A stretch of DNA of 64,000 nucleotides from Strobilurus pachycystidiatus (taxonomy: Eukaryota; Basidiomycota; Agaricomycetes; Agaricales; Physalacriaceae), in contig JAHLMK010000017.1 in the NCBI GenBank assembly GCA_019915135.1, positions 248,001 to 312,000 on the forward strand, in the 5' to 3' direction. Below, piece after piece: positions 21,304 to 32,479 of the stretch. A program made the translations under genes and the position numbers. Each line of letters begins with the position of its first letter. The first letter of the stretch is position 1. A model generated the notes under the pieces. It had not been told where the DNA came from, made no database searches, and saw nothing but the letters and a program-made list of their open reading frames with translations.

Positions 21304-24300
21304 ATGAGGTTGCTCACTACCACTGCTGCGCTATGCGCGGGCTTTGCTTTCGCCGCTGTCCCTCTCAGTGCTGTCAAAAAGGAGACCAATTTCCCGATCC
21401 TCACGAATAAGTTCATCGTCGAGCTGGAAAGCACCAACAGTCTCTCCGGAAAACGCTCAGAATCGGTACGTGATGCTCTTACGCGTCAGACTCAAGAATC
21501 TAATCCCCCAACAGTCCCATGAGCGCTTTTACACGTCGTTGAGAAAGCGCGACGTGGGTTTCAAAGTCGACCGCGAGTACGATACTGCAGGAGTATTCGT
21601 TGGAGTGTCTTTGACGTTGGAGGTGCGTAGCCTAGGGACCACTGTCCATTCCCTGACTAACTTCGAACGACTAGGACTCCCAAGTAAGCAGGGACACAGA
21701 CTGCCGAGAATTCATTCATTAACATGTGGTAGGACGTCAAAGACGTCAACAATGTTGCAGGTGTCAAAGCGATTCGACCCGTGCGCACCTTCCGCCGACC
21801 CGAGTAGGCCATTCATCTTGCTAATCGACGCGTTATTTACACTTGACTAGACCCGTGTCCTCACACGTCGTCACAGACGTAAATGACTCGGAGCTTCCGG
21901 TAGATACCCAGTCTACACATGTTATAACAGTACGGCACAGTCTTTTTTCCCCGCCCTCAGAATGCTGACCTGCCGCAGGGAGTCGACAAGCTTCACGCGA
22001 AAGGGATCATTGGCAAAGGTGTTACCATTGGAATGTACGTCTCGTATTTCTTCAGGAGGCTTCTACCAAGTAACTAATTGAACCTCTTCTAGCCTCGACA
22101 CCGGTGAATTGTCATGCATTTTCTGTTCTTCTTCATTGTCTGATGCAGTCGGCAAGGCATTGACTATACCCATCCCTCTCTCGGTCAGGGCTTCGGTCCT
22201 GGTCATAAAGTTTTGGGGGGATACGACTTTGTTGGCGATGCGTATACTGGTAAGACACCATGCGCTCTTTCGGTTCATCATCATCTAATGGCAATCAGGG
22301 TACAACGAGCCTATCCCTGATTCCGATCCTTTGGATCAATGTGCCGGTGAGCAACACTCAGCTAGTCCTTATCACTGTCTCACTGAGGGAACATACTGAA
22401 GGACACGGAACTCATGTTGCTGTACGCTTTGATCGCTGGATTCCTTCATGATAACTTAACACTCCAATTCCGCAGGGAATTTTGGGGGCTGATCCTGGAA
22501 ATGCATACAACATCAGCGGTGTCGCATATGGCGCTAGTATCTACGCTTACCGCATCTTTGGTTGCGAAGGTTCTGTCTCTGACGATGGCAAGTATTCAAG
22601 TTGTCTCTTGCAACACTTCAGCTAAGACTTCAGCCGCCAGTTATCGTCGATGCTTTACTCCGTGGCTTCAAGGACAAAATCGACGTCCTCACGTTATCCC
22701 TGGGAGGTGCCGATGGCTGGACGGAGTCCTCCAGCTCAGTTGTAGCAAGCGCTATTGCACGTACTGGCAGAATCGTCACAATTGCTGCTGGTAACTCTGT
22801 GAGTGGTATCTTCTTTGAAGTAGGGCGTACGACTAACACTACCTTAGGGATCTGATGGTTCATGGTACACCTCCAGTCCCGGCAATGGCATCGACGTTAT
22901 CTCCGTGGCGAGTCTTGACAAGTACGTCTTTACGGAACGTCAGGAACGAATTACTGACATCTTGCCCCAGCACTGTCATTCCTCTGCAGAACGCGACTGT
23001 TGGCGGTGTCGAGCACGATCCTATCACTTACTTCGAGACCTTCCCGTTCCCGATCGCTGGTCCCCTTCCCATTTACGCTACGTCGAATGATACCACCGTC
23101 GCGAATGATGCTTGTAATGCTCTTCCTGCCTCCACGCCTGATTTGTCTCCGTATCTTGTCATCATTCGACGGGGCAGTTGTACTTTCGTACGTATTTCTA
23201 TTCGGGGCTTCAACGTCCTGTTCGCTCACTATCTGAACAGGTTCAGAAGCTCACTAATGCTGCTGCAAAGGGCGCCCGGGCTGCACTTATTTACGAGTAA
23301 GACAGTCTCCTTGTGCGGAACATGCACCTTAGGCTGATCGCTTCCCTTTTACAGCAACGGAAATGGCTTCAATGCCATCTCGGTTGACAACTTCAATGCC
23401 AGTCTCATTCAAGCAGCAGATGGAGAATTCGTGAGTGTAACGTTGTAGCTGCTCAGCAAGTTTACAAACATTCGTTTCTTCATAGCTTGTCGAACAATTT
23501 GCTGCTGGAAAGCAAGTAACTATCACCTTCCCGCAAACGGGGGGTTCGTATAACTTCCCAGATCCTGCTGGGGGTCTCATATCATCTTTCACAAGGTAGG
23601 ATCATTCTGTCTCGGGCAAGCGACGGTCGTGTTCATTTGCATTCACTAGCTACGGTCCTTCCAACGATTTCTTCTTCAAACCGGCTGTTGCCGCGCCAGG
23701 CGGAAACATTTTGTCGACGCTTCCTGTTCCTCTGGGCTCCTTTGCGGTCGAGTCGGGTACGTGACATTTCTTTGCGATCAGTTCAACCCAGCTGATGTAT
23801 TTGCAGGCACTAGCATGGTATGAGACGGTTATTTGCCGTATGTAAGTCCAACTCAGCTCATGTATTTGCAGGCAACTCCCTTCCTGGCTGGAGTTTCTGC
23901 TCTGTTGTTTTCCGTCAAAGGCAAGAGTGCCGATGTTGGAAGGACTGCACGCACCTTGTTCGAGACCACATCGACGCTTGTTCCTTCAAGCCACACGGAT
24001 GGCGACCCGCTCCAAACTGTGACGCAGCAAGGTGCCGGTCTGGTCAACGCCTATGATGCCATATTCGCTACGACAATCTTGTCTCCCGGAGAACTCATCC
24101 TCAATGACACGGCCCACTTCAAGGGAATGTACGTAGCGAGCGCATCGTCGGGATTCAGGCTTACCCTTCCTGTAGTCAAACGTTCACAGTCCGTAACACT
24201 GACTCGACGACAAAGGAATACACTTTGAACCACATCCCGGCAGGTACCGCCTCCACTGTCACTTCAGTGAGTCTACTTAAGAGCCAGGCACTCGTACCAT

Positions 24301-25172
24301 CTTATATTCTACATAGGGATCCATTTTTGCTGCTCTCGGCCCCGTCCCTTTGACCAACGCTGCGGCCTCCGTCACCTTGAGTGAAAAGAAATTCAAACTT
24401 CGCCCCGGTCAAACAAAGACCATCGTTGCCGTGTTCCAGCCACCTCGTGGATTGGATGCGAAGACCTACCCTGTGTACTCGGGATTCATACAAGTCCAGA
24501 CCAAACAGGAGATCACTCATGTGTCGTACCTTGGCTTGGCCGCCTCGCTGAAGGATAAACAAGTCGTCGACAACACAGACGAATACTTTGGAGTGCAGTT
24601 GCCGGTTATTTTGGATGCATCTGGCGACATCCAGACGGAGAGCACGAACTACACGTTCACCGGCGACGACTACCCTACTCTTCTGTTCCGGTACGTTTCT
24701 GACGCAATCCCATCTTACACATTTTCATTCTCATATGACAGTTTGGCCTTTGGGACGCCCGTCTTCCGGGTTGACCTTGTACGCGCGGACCTCAAGTTCG
24801 CACCGACTCTTAATGGGAGAGCATTGAGCCCCGGCCACTTCTTCACTTTCCCGCACAAAGCAGTGGGAGGCACTTTCGGCGCTGTTCCGATAGTGGGTAC
24901 CCTCACTGAGCTTGACTATATCACTCGGAACAACGAGGTCAGTACTTAGTGGACTTCTTTGCCTACGAGTGACCGTCTTTTAACTGGACTTGTAGGACCC
25001 CGACACTAACGGCTACAACACACTCTCATACGATGAAGCCAAGTTTGCCAATGGAACGGTCATACCAAGTGGGGCGTACAGGCTTTTGGTGAGGGCGTTG
25101 AGAGTGACTGGAGACCCAAAGTCCGAGAAAGACTATGAGAGCTTCTTGAGTCCTATCGTTGGTGTTAATTAG
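21304..25172 (+). CDS. Secreted subtilisin-like serine protease (S8) with PA domain
   Basis: Signal peptide MRLLTTTAALCAGFAFAAVPLS, then an I9-type propeptide (NKFIVELESTNSL, SHERFYTSLRKRDVGFKV). The catalytic domain starts GVDKLHAKGIIGKGVTIGI and has the full triad: Asp in LDTGIDYTHPSLGQ, His in GHGTHVAGILG, and Ser in GTSMATPFLAG. IVTIAAGNSGSDG carries the oxyanion Asn. A PA domain is inserted (PDLSPYLVIIRRGSCTF, QKLTNAAAKGARAALIYD). The C-terminal region is fibronectin-like (KKFKLRPGQTKTIVAVFQPP) as in C5a-peptidase-type subtilases. The protein of roughly 900 residues is spread over about 17 short introns. The catalytic Ser sits on an 11-nt micro-exon (23807-23817) between two similar introns. 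Probably an extracellular nutrient or processing protease. It ends LSPIVGVN with TAG at 25170-25172. Confidence 0.93.
23807..23817 (+). other. 11-nt micro-exon carrying the catalytic serine of the subtilase
   Basis: GCACTAGCATG is bounded by introns 23757-23806 and 23818-23871. It completes ESGTSMATPF, the conserved active-site block, in frame. The two introns resemble each other over most of their length (both end in ATGTATTTGCAG). Confidence 0.85.
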
Positions 25173-25583
25173 TGTATCGGCCCGAGTCTGTTCAAAAAGC
25201 TACCAGTATTTATTATTTATAACGACTTGAACAAGTTGGCCGAAGGTTCAGAGGCGTTTCACTTATAAGTTAGTGACTTACAATCGTGGGCATTACAAGT
25301 CATTTCGAATGGGGAATTCCAGAATCGGGCTTTTGAAGATGTCAATGAGCGTCGAGAAAGGAACACTCGACCATCAAATGTGAAAGATCAAGTCAAGGGT
25401 CAAATGGACATCGGGGGCGACTCGTTGACTTTGACGCACGGACCGGACACGTGACGCTGCCCTTCTTGCTGCATTACCACCACCACGATCGTCTGCCTTC
25501 TCGTATCTCGTTGCACTTAAGGGAAACCCTCTCGCTTCCGCCACTTTCTTCGTAAATTCTGCTCTCCCTTTTCAGTAACGGCA
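25173..25583. other. Intergenic, upstream of the PWWP gene
   Basis: Holds the subtilase 3' flank and the PWWP promoter. No coding signal is seen on either strand. Confidence 0.5.
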
Positions 25584-27413
25584 ATGGTGAAACCCAAAGG
25601 CAAATCTGCGACAAAGCAGCCAGGCGATACTCCGTCTTACGCGCCGAAAGATGTCGTGCTAGGCAAAATACGTGGCTACCCCCCATGGCCGGGTCAAGTC
25701 ATGGATCCCTTGGATGCGCCACCCAAGGTCAAAGCGGAGCGGCCCAAGAGTGGGGCGAAAGCATTTTCGCTGGTGCAATTTTTCCCCACGGGCGACTTGT
25801 GCGTATTCGCGATGTTGCATGTATTAATGAAAAGAGCTCTGATGACAATTCCCTTCCGTCTTAGCGCCTGGCTCATGCCGAAAGACATATCCCGACTCAA
25901 ACGCCACGAGATAGACGCCTACATAAACGAGCCAAGCAAAAAGAGTGGCGAGCTCCTTGCCGCTTATCGCGTAGCACTTAATCCTAGCGAGTGGGAGGCT
26001 GGGCGCCCTGCGCCTGGAGCCGATGAGGACGAAGATGCTGACGCGGATGCAGATGGGGAAATTGACGAACTGGCCAGCGAACCCTCGGATAACAAGCGAA
26101 AACGAAAGGCGCCAGCGTCGAAGAAAGGTGGAAAGAAGAGCAAGAAGGAGGTGGACGCTGAGAGCGAGGAGGAGGGCGAACCTCCCGCCAAAAAACCCAA
26201 GAAGTCCGCCAAAAAGGATAAGGAGGATGGCGACAAGAAGGACCAGGATGCGGAGGGCGACGCTGATGGCGAGCTTCCCAAGGATAAGAAGGCGTTGGAA
26301 GTGCGCGACTGGAGGCACAAGCTGCAAAAAACGTTTTTGGGCAAAGGCATTGCGAGAGAAAGTGTGAGTCTGCATCCGTTAGCTCGACTGCTCCCATTTT
26401 CCACTTCACCGGATATCAAGCTTTCGCTGTCGCCACACTTTTCCCTTTGATATTCGCCAGCTGCCCCGTTATCCCTTGTGGGATCTTCATTCGCACTTTT
26501 CTTTCTGGGTACTTATGCTATTTGCCCTCAGGATCTGCCCAATATGGATACTCTCTTCAAAACCGTCGAAACTCATGAGGACATTACCATCGAGCAACTT
26601 ACGGTGAGTATCTTCGTCTCATTGTTTTAGGGTTAGGGTTCTGCATCTTTCGGAATTCTCTTTCGCTCTCGTCTACGCCAGGGCCACGGCTTGTAAATGA
26701 CTGCTCTACCATGATTGGGTCCCGAGTCATCTCTGGTCGCCCCAGGGCCTTCCTGGATTATAGTTCTTTGCCTTTCACGTTTGAACCTAGTGCTTTCGAG
26801 GACTCACATTCTCATCGTTTCGCAGTTCTCGAAGATTGGCAAGGTTATGCGTCATATACACGCTCTCTCTGACGACAAGATGCCTCCTGGTGGCGACTCA
26901 AAGTACAGATTTCGCGAGCGGGCGAAGACGCTCGTAGATCGGTGGCACCAAGTTCTGAATAGCGGTAAAGAAGACAGCACTAAGAACGGGCACGTTGCCA
27001 AGGAAGAGGCATTGTCAGTGGCCAAAGAGGAGTCTAAACTGGAAGTCTCTGACCGGAATGGCGATGCGAAAATGGAATCTGTGCCACCACCATCCGCACC
27101 TTTGGAGACGGAGACGGTGGTCAAAGAGGATCCGACGATAATTGAAGTGAAAGTTGTGCCTCTTGCGGTCGTTGAGCCAACTACGAATGGGCTTTCGGTT
27201 GAAGACGTGAAGATGGACGAGGACAAAAAGCCAGCAGAACTGGCTTTGACTGAAGCTCAGAAGGAAACGGATTGTGCGTATCTTTTGTTCTCCGCACCTG
27301 GCGATCACCTTTCCAGGTCTCCCTCCTTACGGATTACTGACACTCTGTTCTCAGCTCTAGTACAGGACGCCTTCATGGGTGATTTGACTATGGACATGTC
27401 GATGGAATCGTAA
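25584..27413 (+). CDS. PWWP-domain chromatin protein with LEDGF/TFIIS-N-like helical region
   Basis: The N-terminal PWWP domain reads PKDVVLGKIRGYPPWPGQVMD, with SLVQFFPTGD and AWLMPKDISRL; the aromatic cage positions are present. An acidic and Lys-rich nuclear linker follows (KRKRKAPASKKGGKKSKKE). A helical bundle comes next (VRDWRHKLQKTFLG, LPNMDTLFKTVETHED, FSKIGKVMRHIHAL, FRERAKTLVDRWH), resembling the TFIIS N-terminal/LEDGF integrase-binding fold. PWWP domains bind H3K36-methylated nucleosomes, and this pairing is typical of transcription-elongation or histone-acetyl-transferase adaptors (Pdp3-like in yeasts). The last exon ends MDMSMES with TAA at 27411-27413. About 430 residues. The long intron 26604-26824 carries two telomere-type repeats. 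Confidence 0.82.
26627..26640 (+). repeat. Interstitial telomere-like repeat in a PWWP intron
   Basis: TTAGGGTTAGGGTT lies inside the intron 26604-26824. Two exact TTAGGG units match the usual basidiomycete telomere repeat. Confidence 0.7.
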
Positions 27414-27780
27414 CTCTCTTGATCAAATAAATATTGATCTATGACTGCCACGTATCTTTCCCTTCCTTCCTTGTACGCTTTGCTTGTTGTTTTGCTGCTG
27501 ACGTCGATCTGCTCTACTTATCTATGCCCTTTATTTCACCCCTTGTATCCTCTTCTCCTTATGTTCTCTACCATAGTCGTAGTACCAGGCGCGGAACTCT
27601 CATCTGCCCTTGAATCTCACCTGTGTCTTTGTGTATTTGAAAGTTGAATGGGGGCGTTTGTACTTGTTCCTCCTGATCGTCATCAAAGCTTCCGTACAAT
27701 GTATCCCACGTGTGGGCTCGATCAAAAAAATATTGCGATCTTCCACCTCTGCTCTAACTCTCATTGATAGTTTCGCCGAC
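27414..27780. other. Intergenic between the PWWP gene and the LYAR-type gene
   Basis: Pyrimidine-rich with no coding signal. It holds the end of one plus-strand gene and the promoter of the next. Confidence 0.5.
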
Positions 27781-29049
27781 ATGGTTTCGTTCCAGTATGT
27801 TGCCCACCACTCTATGTTATGCTTACTGAAATCTACCAAGCTGTAATGGTTAGGAAACACTTCAATCTTCCGGGACATCCAGCTAATCCGTTTTTCAGGA
27901 TGCGACGACGTCGTAACGAAACCGAAACTGAACGCCCACTGGAGTCGATGCCACGCTGAGGTCGACTGTCTTGACTGTAGTCAAACGTTCAACAATCCCG
28001 CCCAGTTCAAGAGCCATACAACATGTATCAGCGAGGCGGAAAAGTACGAAAAGAGCATCTACAAGGGACCCAAGACAGTGTGTTGGCGCTCCACCTTCGT
28101 CCCCGGACGCTCATCCTAAACATCACTTGACTTTGCAGGGCCCTAAGAATCACTATCCACAACAATCCCCCAGTGTTGCCCCGACGCCTTCCGGAGGTAG
28201 CTTCCGTGGACGCGGCCGTGGTGGCCACAACTCCTGGGGCGGTCGGTCACAACTTTCTGCGAGTGGTGCCAACGATACGCCTCTAGGCACCCCCAAGGGA
28301 TCGCCTCCACCTCCATCTACTCCTACTCCCGCACCTGCACCTGCACCGACTCTTCCACTAAAACGCAAAGCCGATGAAATGGAAACGGAAACGGTATGGC
28401 TCATACCATCTGTGTCGACTCAGAGATCATGCTCACAATTGTTTAGGTGACACCGCCCACACTGGCATCAAAAGCTGAAGTCGCCAAGAAGTCGAACGTC
28501 GATAAGGAGGAGAAAAAGAAGGCAAAGAAGGAGAAAAAGGACAAGAAGGAAAAGTCCAAGTCGAGTTCGGAAGGACCTGCAGAGGCCGCATATTCGGAGG
28601 ACGCCGAGAAGCAGAGGAAGAAGGAGAAGAAGGCCAAGAAGGAAGAGGCAAAACTGGAGGCGGAGCAGTCGACTGTTGTGACACCTGCAGAGGAGACGAA
28701 GAAGGACAAGAAAGAGAAAAAGTCTAAAGCGAAGGAAGGCAAGGAGGAGAAGAAGTCCAAGTCCAAGGACGAGAAGGAGAAGAAGAAGGAAAAGAAGGAG
28801 AAAAAGTCCAAGTCCAAGTCGAAGGAGGATGACTCAGGCGCCATGGACGTCGACACCGTGACGCCTACACCAGACAACAGCACCACCTCATCGAAGAAGC
28901 GCAAGCGCGAGGAGACGGAGGCGGATGTTGCACCGCCGAAGGACAAAACACACAAAGAGAAGAAGTCAAGCGATAAAAAGGACAAGAAAAAGCATCGCAA
29001 GTCGGTCGATGTGTCGATGGAGGCGCCTCTTGTGGCCACTGCAGCTTGA
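27781..29049 (+). CDS. LYAR: LYAR-type C2HC zinc-finger protein with lysine-rich tail
   Basis: Three short exons assemble MVSFHCNGCDDVVTKPKL, then NAHWSRCHAEVDCLDCSQTF, NNPAQFKSHTTCISEAEKY and KSIYKGPKTGPKNHYPQQ. This is the paired LYAR C2HC zinc finger with its conserved spacing (C-x2-C ... KPKL-x-xH, C-x2-C-x-x-F). The first Cys pair is split by two introns around an 8-nt micro-exon (27841-27848). An RGG-like stretch follows (GGSFRGRGRGGHNSWGG), then a proline-rich spacer and a C-terminal half made of KKEKK/KKSKS repeats, about 200 residues. LYAR proteins are nucleolar and linked to rRNA processing and cell growth. The stop is at 29047-29049. Recognition of the zinc finger is firm; the tail is low complexity. 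Confidence 0.82.
27841..27848 (+). other. 8-nt micro-exon in the LYAR-type gene
   Basis: CTGTAATG lies between introns 27795-27840 (GTATGT donor, AAG acceptor) and 27849-27898. Only with it does the zinc finger read MVSFHCNGCDDVV. Confidence 0.6.
28480..28830 (+). repeat. Lysine-rich low-complexity coding repeat (KKEKK/KKSKS)
   Basis: AAG/GAG-rich sequence coding for runs of Lys, Glu and Ser in the LYAR-type tail. It is a compositional repeat rather than a clean tandem array. Confidence 0.7.
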
Positions 29050-29285
29050 TTTTGAGAGTCTGTCGTCGATCTATGTTTTTTGTGCATACTATGACCATCA
29101 GTCCATCTACATACAGGCCGAGTTGTATACATAGTTTCAGGAGTCAGCGGATGGGTGGCGACGGGAAATCGCCATGCTGAGAGAATGATAGACTAATGCG
29201 CATGCGTTCTGTTAGCTCGGTTCAGGGATAGCATAGTTTACAATAAGCTGTTGATACATGGGGTCATGTCGTGGAATTATACATC

Positions 29286-31242
29286 CTACGTCGCCCGCCT
29301 CTTCGCCTTCGAATCAGTGGCAGGCTCAACCGCCCTCTGACATACTGGACACCGCCCAGACACATCCGTCAACCAGGGATCCAGGCACGTTTTCTATGGA
29401 GGAGAGAGATCAGTCGAAAGCATCAAGAAAGTCGGTCGGACGTACATGGAATACGTGGCCGCACTCCAAAAGTCTAAGCGGCTGCGCTCCCTCACCCGCA
29501 TCTGCGAGCTTCAGCTGTTCCTCCTCCTGTTGCCGCTTCTCCTCAACGATCACCGCCGGATTGCTCGACGAGCCCGCCCCCGCATCAGGCGCAATGGCAA
29601 GCGAAGGCACTACCTGGCCCTCGCCAATCTTCTTCGGCTCCTCAAAGTCCATCAAGCAAATGGCGCATGCCGCGCGATTGCCCTCCAGGACAACAAACGG
29701 ATACCCCTCATCCTCCCAGTTGTCCTCCCATGTCCCTTTGGCGTCCGCTTCCGCTTCCTTCCCTGGACCAGAGGCCGGCTCCGCTTCTTTGCCCTTTGGC
29801 GACGGCTTGTTTCTCCTCCTGAACCAGAAGAATCGCCGTTTCGGCGTTGTCGGATTTGACATCGTCGGGCTCTTCGGTGGGTAGGTGTAAATGGATTCCG
29901 GGATCTTGATGGGGCTCACAGGGTACAACGACGGATCAGGGGGCGGTGGTATGTACATGACGAGGGGTATCCGGTCCACCACTGCCTTTGATAACTTACC
30001 GATCTCGGGCTTGATGATTCCGGGGTTCTGGAGGGGATGGCGGCCAAGACACATTAGGAAGATGTTCCAGAATAGCTGCACAGGTCACAAGTTGAGGGTG
30101 GGAGGGCGAGCGAGGAAAGGGAGAACGTACGAAGAGGATGGGTGCAAGTATGAAGACTACTACGGTGAGGATAAAGACTTCGAGAACCATGAGGTATGTG
30201 ATGCATAAGATGCCAAAGACGAGCCACCAGAGATGAGGAGATGAGAGACGGCATGTGTTGATGGATGTATAAACGAGAATATGAGCGGTTACGAACCAGC
30301 AGAAGCTGAAGAGGGATGACATTAAGGTAAGTCTGCAAAGGCGAATCAAATCAGCGGAAATTTGTGCTCAAATGTAGATGTTTACCTTCTAAACAAGTTG
30401 GTGTGAGGAAGGGCTGGAGTAGCATTGTTAGGTGTTGAATTAGTTGGGGTGGTGTTTGCATTCGGAGTAGGTCTCGGGGGGCTCCCTGATTCGACATCGG
30501 GTGCTGGTGTGGGGCTACGATGGATCAGCAGATATATGTAACGCGGAGGATGTAGCACGTACGTGGCGCGCTCTCTTTGCCACTTCCAGAAATACAAAGC
30601 ACAGGCTAGACAGACTCTCACGAGCCAGAGACACGACCACGCACCCAAGGGACGCGAACATGCATCCCACTCGTTGACGCCTGGCACAGTCTTGCTCTCT
30701 GTGTGCCCAGAGATAGCTAGCATTACGATAATGATAACAGTCTGCATGCTGCGTTAGTTTGACGCAGATGACAAGATAAGAAGCCAGACTTGTGCGAGAG
30801 CCCAAGATGAGTTCCAAGCCAAAGACATGTTCGACCGCCTAGCGTTAGATGCATTCCGGCCGACGCCTAGAAATGCGAGAATTCTGGCGTAGCGCGACTG
30901 ATGTCGGCGTGGCGGAGGCGCATTGGTAGGGACGGGGTGAGGCGTGGATGGTGGTACAGGTGCCCATGAAGTTGGCAATGGCACTGCAGTTGGCAAAGGC
31001 ACCGGAGGAGGTGCGGGTTGGGACTCGTCCGCAGAAGGCGCGGAGATGGCGGGGGCCGGCACAGCTGCCTCGGGGACAGCAATATCGAGCGAGACAGCGC
31101 TGGGAAGTGCAGTAGAGGTTACGATATCGGTGTCCTCGGGAAGCTCTTCTTTGAGCGGACTCGATCCAACGGGGCTCGAGGAGCCTGTCGCAGGCAGATC
31201 GCCGGCGGACTTGGTCTTTCTGAGTGGTCCTACATCGCTCAT
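29286..31242 (-). CDS. Multi-pass membrane RING-H2 protein, probable E3 ubiquitin ligase
   Basis: A Pro/Ala/Ser-rich cytosolic N-terminus starts at 31242 (MSDVGPLRKTKSAGD; an in-frame ATG at 31257 is also possible). Membrane segments follow: VIIIVMLAISG, GAWSCLWLVRVCLACALYFWKW, LMSSLFSFCWFVTAHILVYTS, WWLVFGILCITYLMVLEVFIL and FILAPILFLFWNIFLMCLG. Then come a Pro-rich spacer and a basic segment (KRRFFWFRRRNK). The RING-H2 finger starts CAICLMDFEE, is interrupted by about 50 Glu/Ala-rich residues, resumes LLECGHVFH, and after the last intron ends KTCLDPWLTDVSGRCPVCQRAV. All eight zinc ligands are present. The stop TAG is at 29286. Likely an organelle- or ER-membrane ubiquitin ligase; substrates are unknown. 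Confidence 0.85.
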
Positions 31243-31457
31243 GGTGGTCGCTGTCAAGGCCGCGTCAGCTGGAGCGGGTGTCGTTGATATCAGTATGGAA
31301 CAGCTAGGGCCTTAGCGCCAAGGAAGCGCCAGTCGGACAGCACAGCAAGGGCAGTGGAAGTCTCCGTCAAACAGCTATGCGTCACTGTCAGCCTCATTTC
31401 GCGACCATTCGGTCCGAACTTCCGGCGCGTTTTTCCCTCTTGCCTTGATCACAGTCA

Positions 31458-32334
31458 ATGTTCAATCTCGCGATTCTCAAGGTGCGCATCTCGCGGGTAG
31501 ATATGCGCACTTACTCAGCAGCTTCCAGGACACGGTCGGCGTCCATCCATCCAACTTTGGCATCCCTCCTGAAACCGCGCTGATCTCAGAGCTGAACAAA
31601 AAATATGCGAATCGCGTCCTCCACGACGTCGGCCTCTGTGTCTGCGTATTCGACATAACCCAGGCTGGAGAGGGCAGGGTGCGCTACGGAGATGGCATTC
31701 TCTACTACAAAGGTTCGCACATGTCCCGCCTCTGGCCGCCTTGGCTCACCGACGTAGTGGTATTTCGCATGGTCACCTTCAGACCCTTCACCTCCGAGGT
31801 CATCCTTGCCAAAGTCAAGTCCTCGGACGCGGAATCGATACGATGTGCGCCCACTGCCCTTTTGAATGAATGAATGCACACCTTCATGCTCGTTGCAGTA
31901 TCCGTAGGCTTCTTCGACGACATCTACGTGCCCAACATCTATCTCCCACAACCATCCACCTTTGACTCGAACGAACGCGCATTCTTCTGGGTCCCAGACT
32001 CTGAGCTCACCACGTCCACCGAACTGCTCGACACGGATCTCACGACGCGCATGTATATCGACACTGGCGAGGTTGTACGCGTCCGTGTCGAATCGGATGA
32101 ATTCTACGACGACGAGCCGGGCCCGCCACAGATGACCGAGGGCATCCAGGTGAAGAAGGAGCCGCGGCGAGCTCCGTACCAGATTGTTGTATGTCTTCCG
32201 GCTAAACCGAAGTGATGCTCGTTCCCATTGCTGATCTTCTTCCTCAGTGTTCTATGGCAGAACAAGGACTCGGGAATGTCTCTTGGTGGAATGGTGGTGG
32301 CGAAGCAGATGACGACGCAATGGAAGAGGATTGA
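31458..32334 (+). CDS. RPC25: RNA polymerase III subunit Rpc25 (Rpb7-like)
   Basis: Start at 31458 (MFNLAILK); after an intron the Rpb7-type N-domain reads DTVGVHPSNFGIPPETALI and NKKYANRVLHDVGLCVCVFDI. The S1/OB domain follows: VVFRMVTFRPFTSEVILAKV, VSVGFFDDIYVPNIYLP, and VWVPDSE-like FFWVPDSELT. The C-terminus is acidic (GGGEADDDAMEED, TGA at 32332). Together with Rpc17 this subunit forms the Pol III stalk that contacts initiation factors. It is intact, about 220 residues, with four introns. Its start faces the RING gene across about 200 nt, a likely shared promoter, and its stop is 145 nt before the Ski3 start. Confidence 0.93.
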
Positions 32335-32479
32335 GCGCAGGCGGTGTAATTGTAGTGTATTATGTATATATTGTGTCGAACTGGCCTGGTGCCAAAGAAC
32401 TGCAGGCTTGTTCAAGGCTTATTCGAGAAGTGGTGTAGATGTGCCGGCGGCATAGCCATACTTAGACCACTCCTCCATC

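Noticed and set aside
28090..28125. Match CCCCGGACGCTCA to the MITE end, in a LYAR-gene intron
   Set aside because: Only 13 nt, no inverted partner and no target duplication; probably chance.
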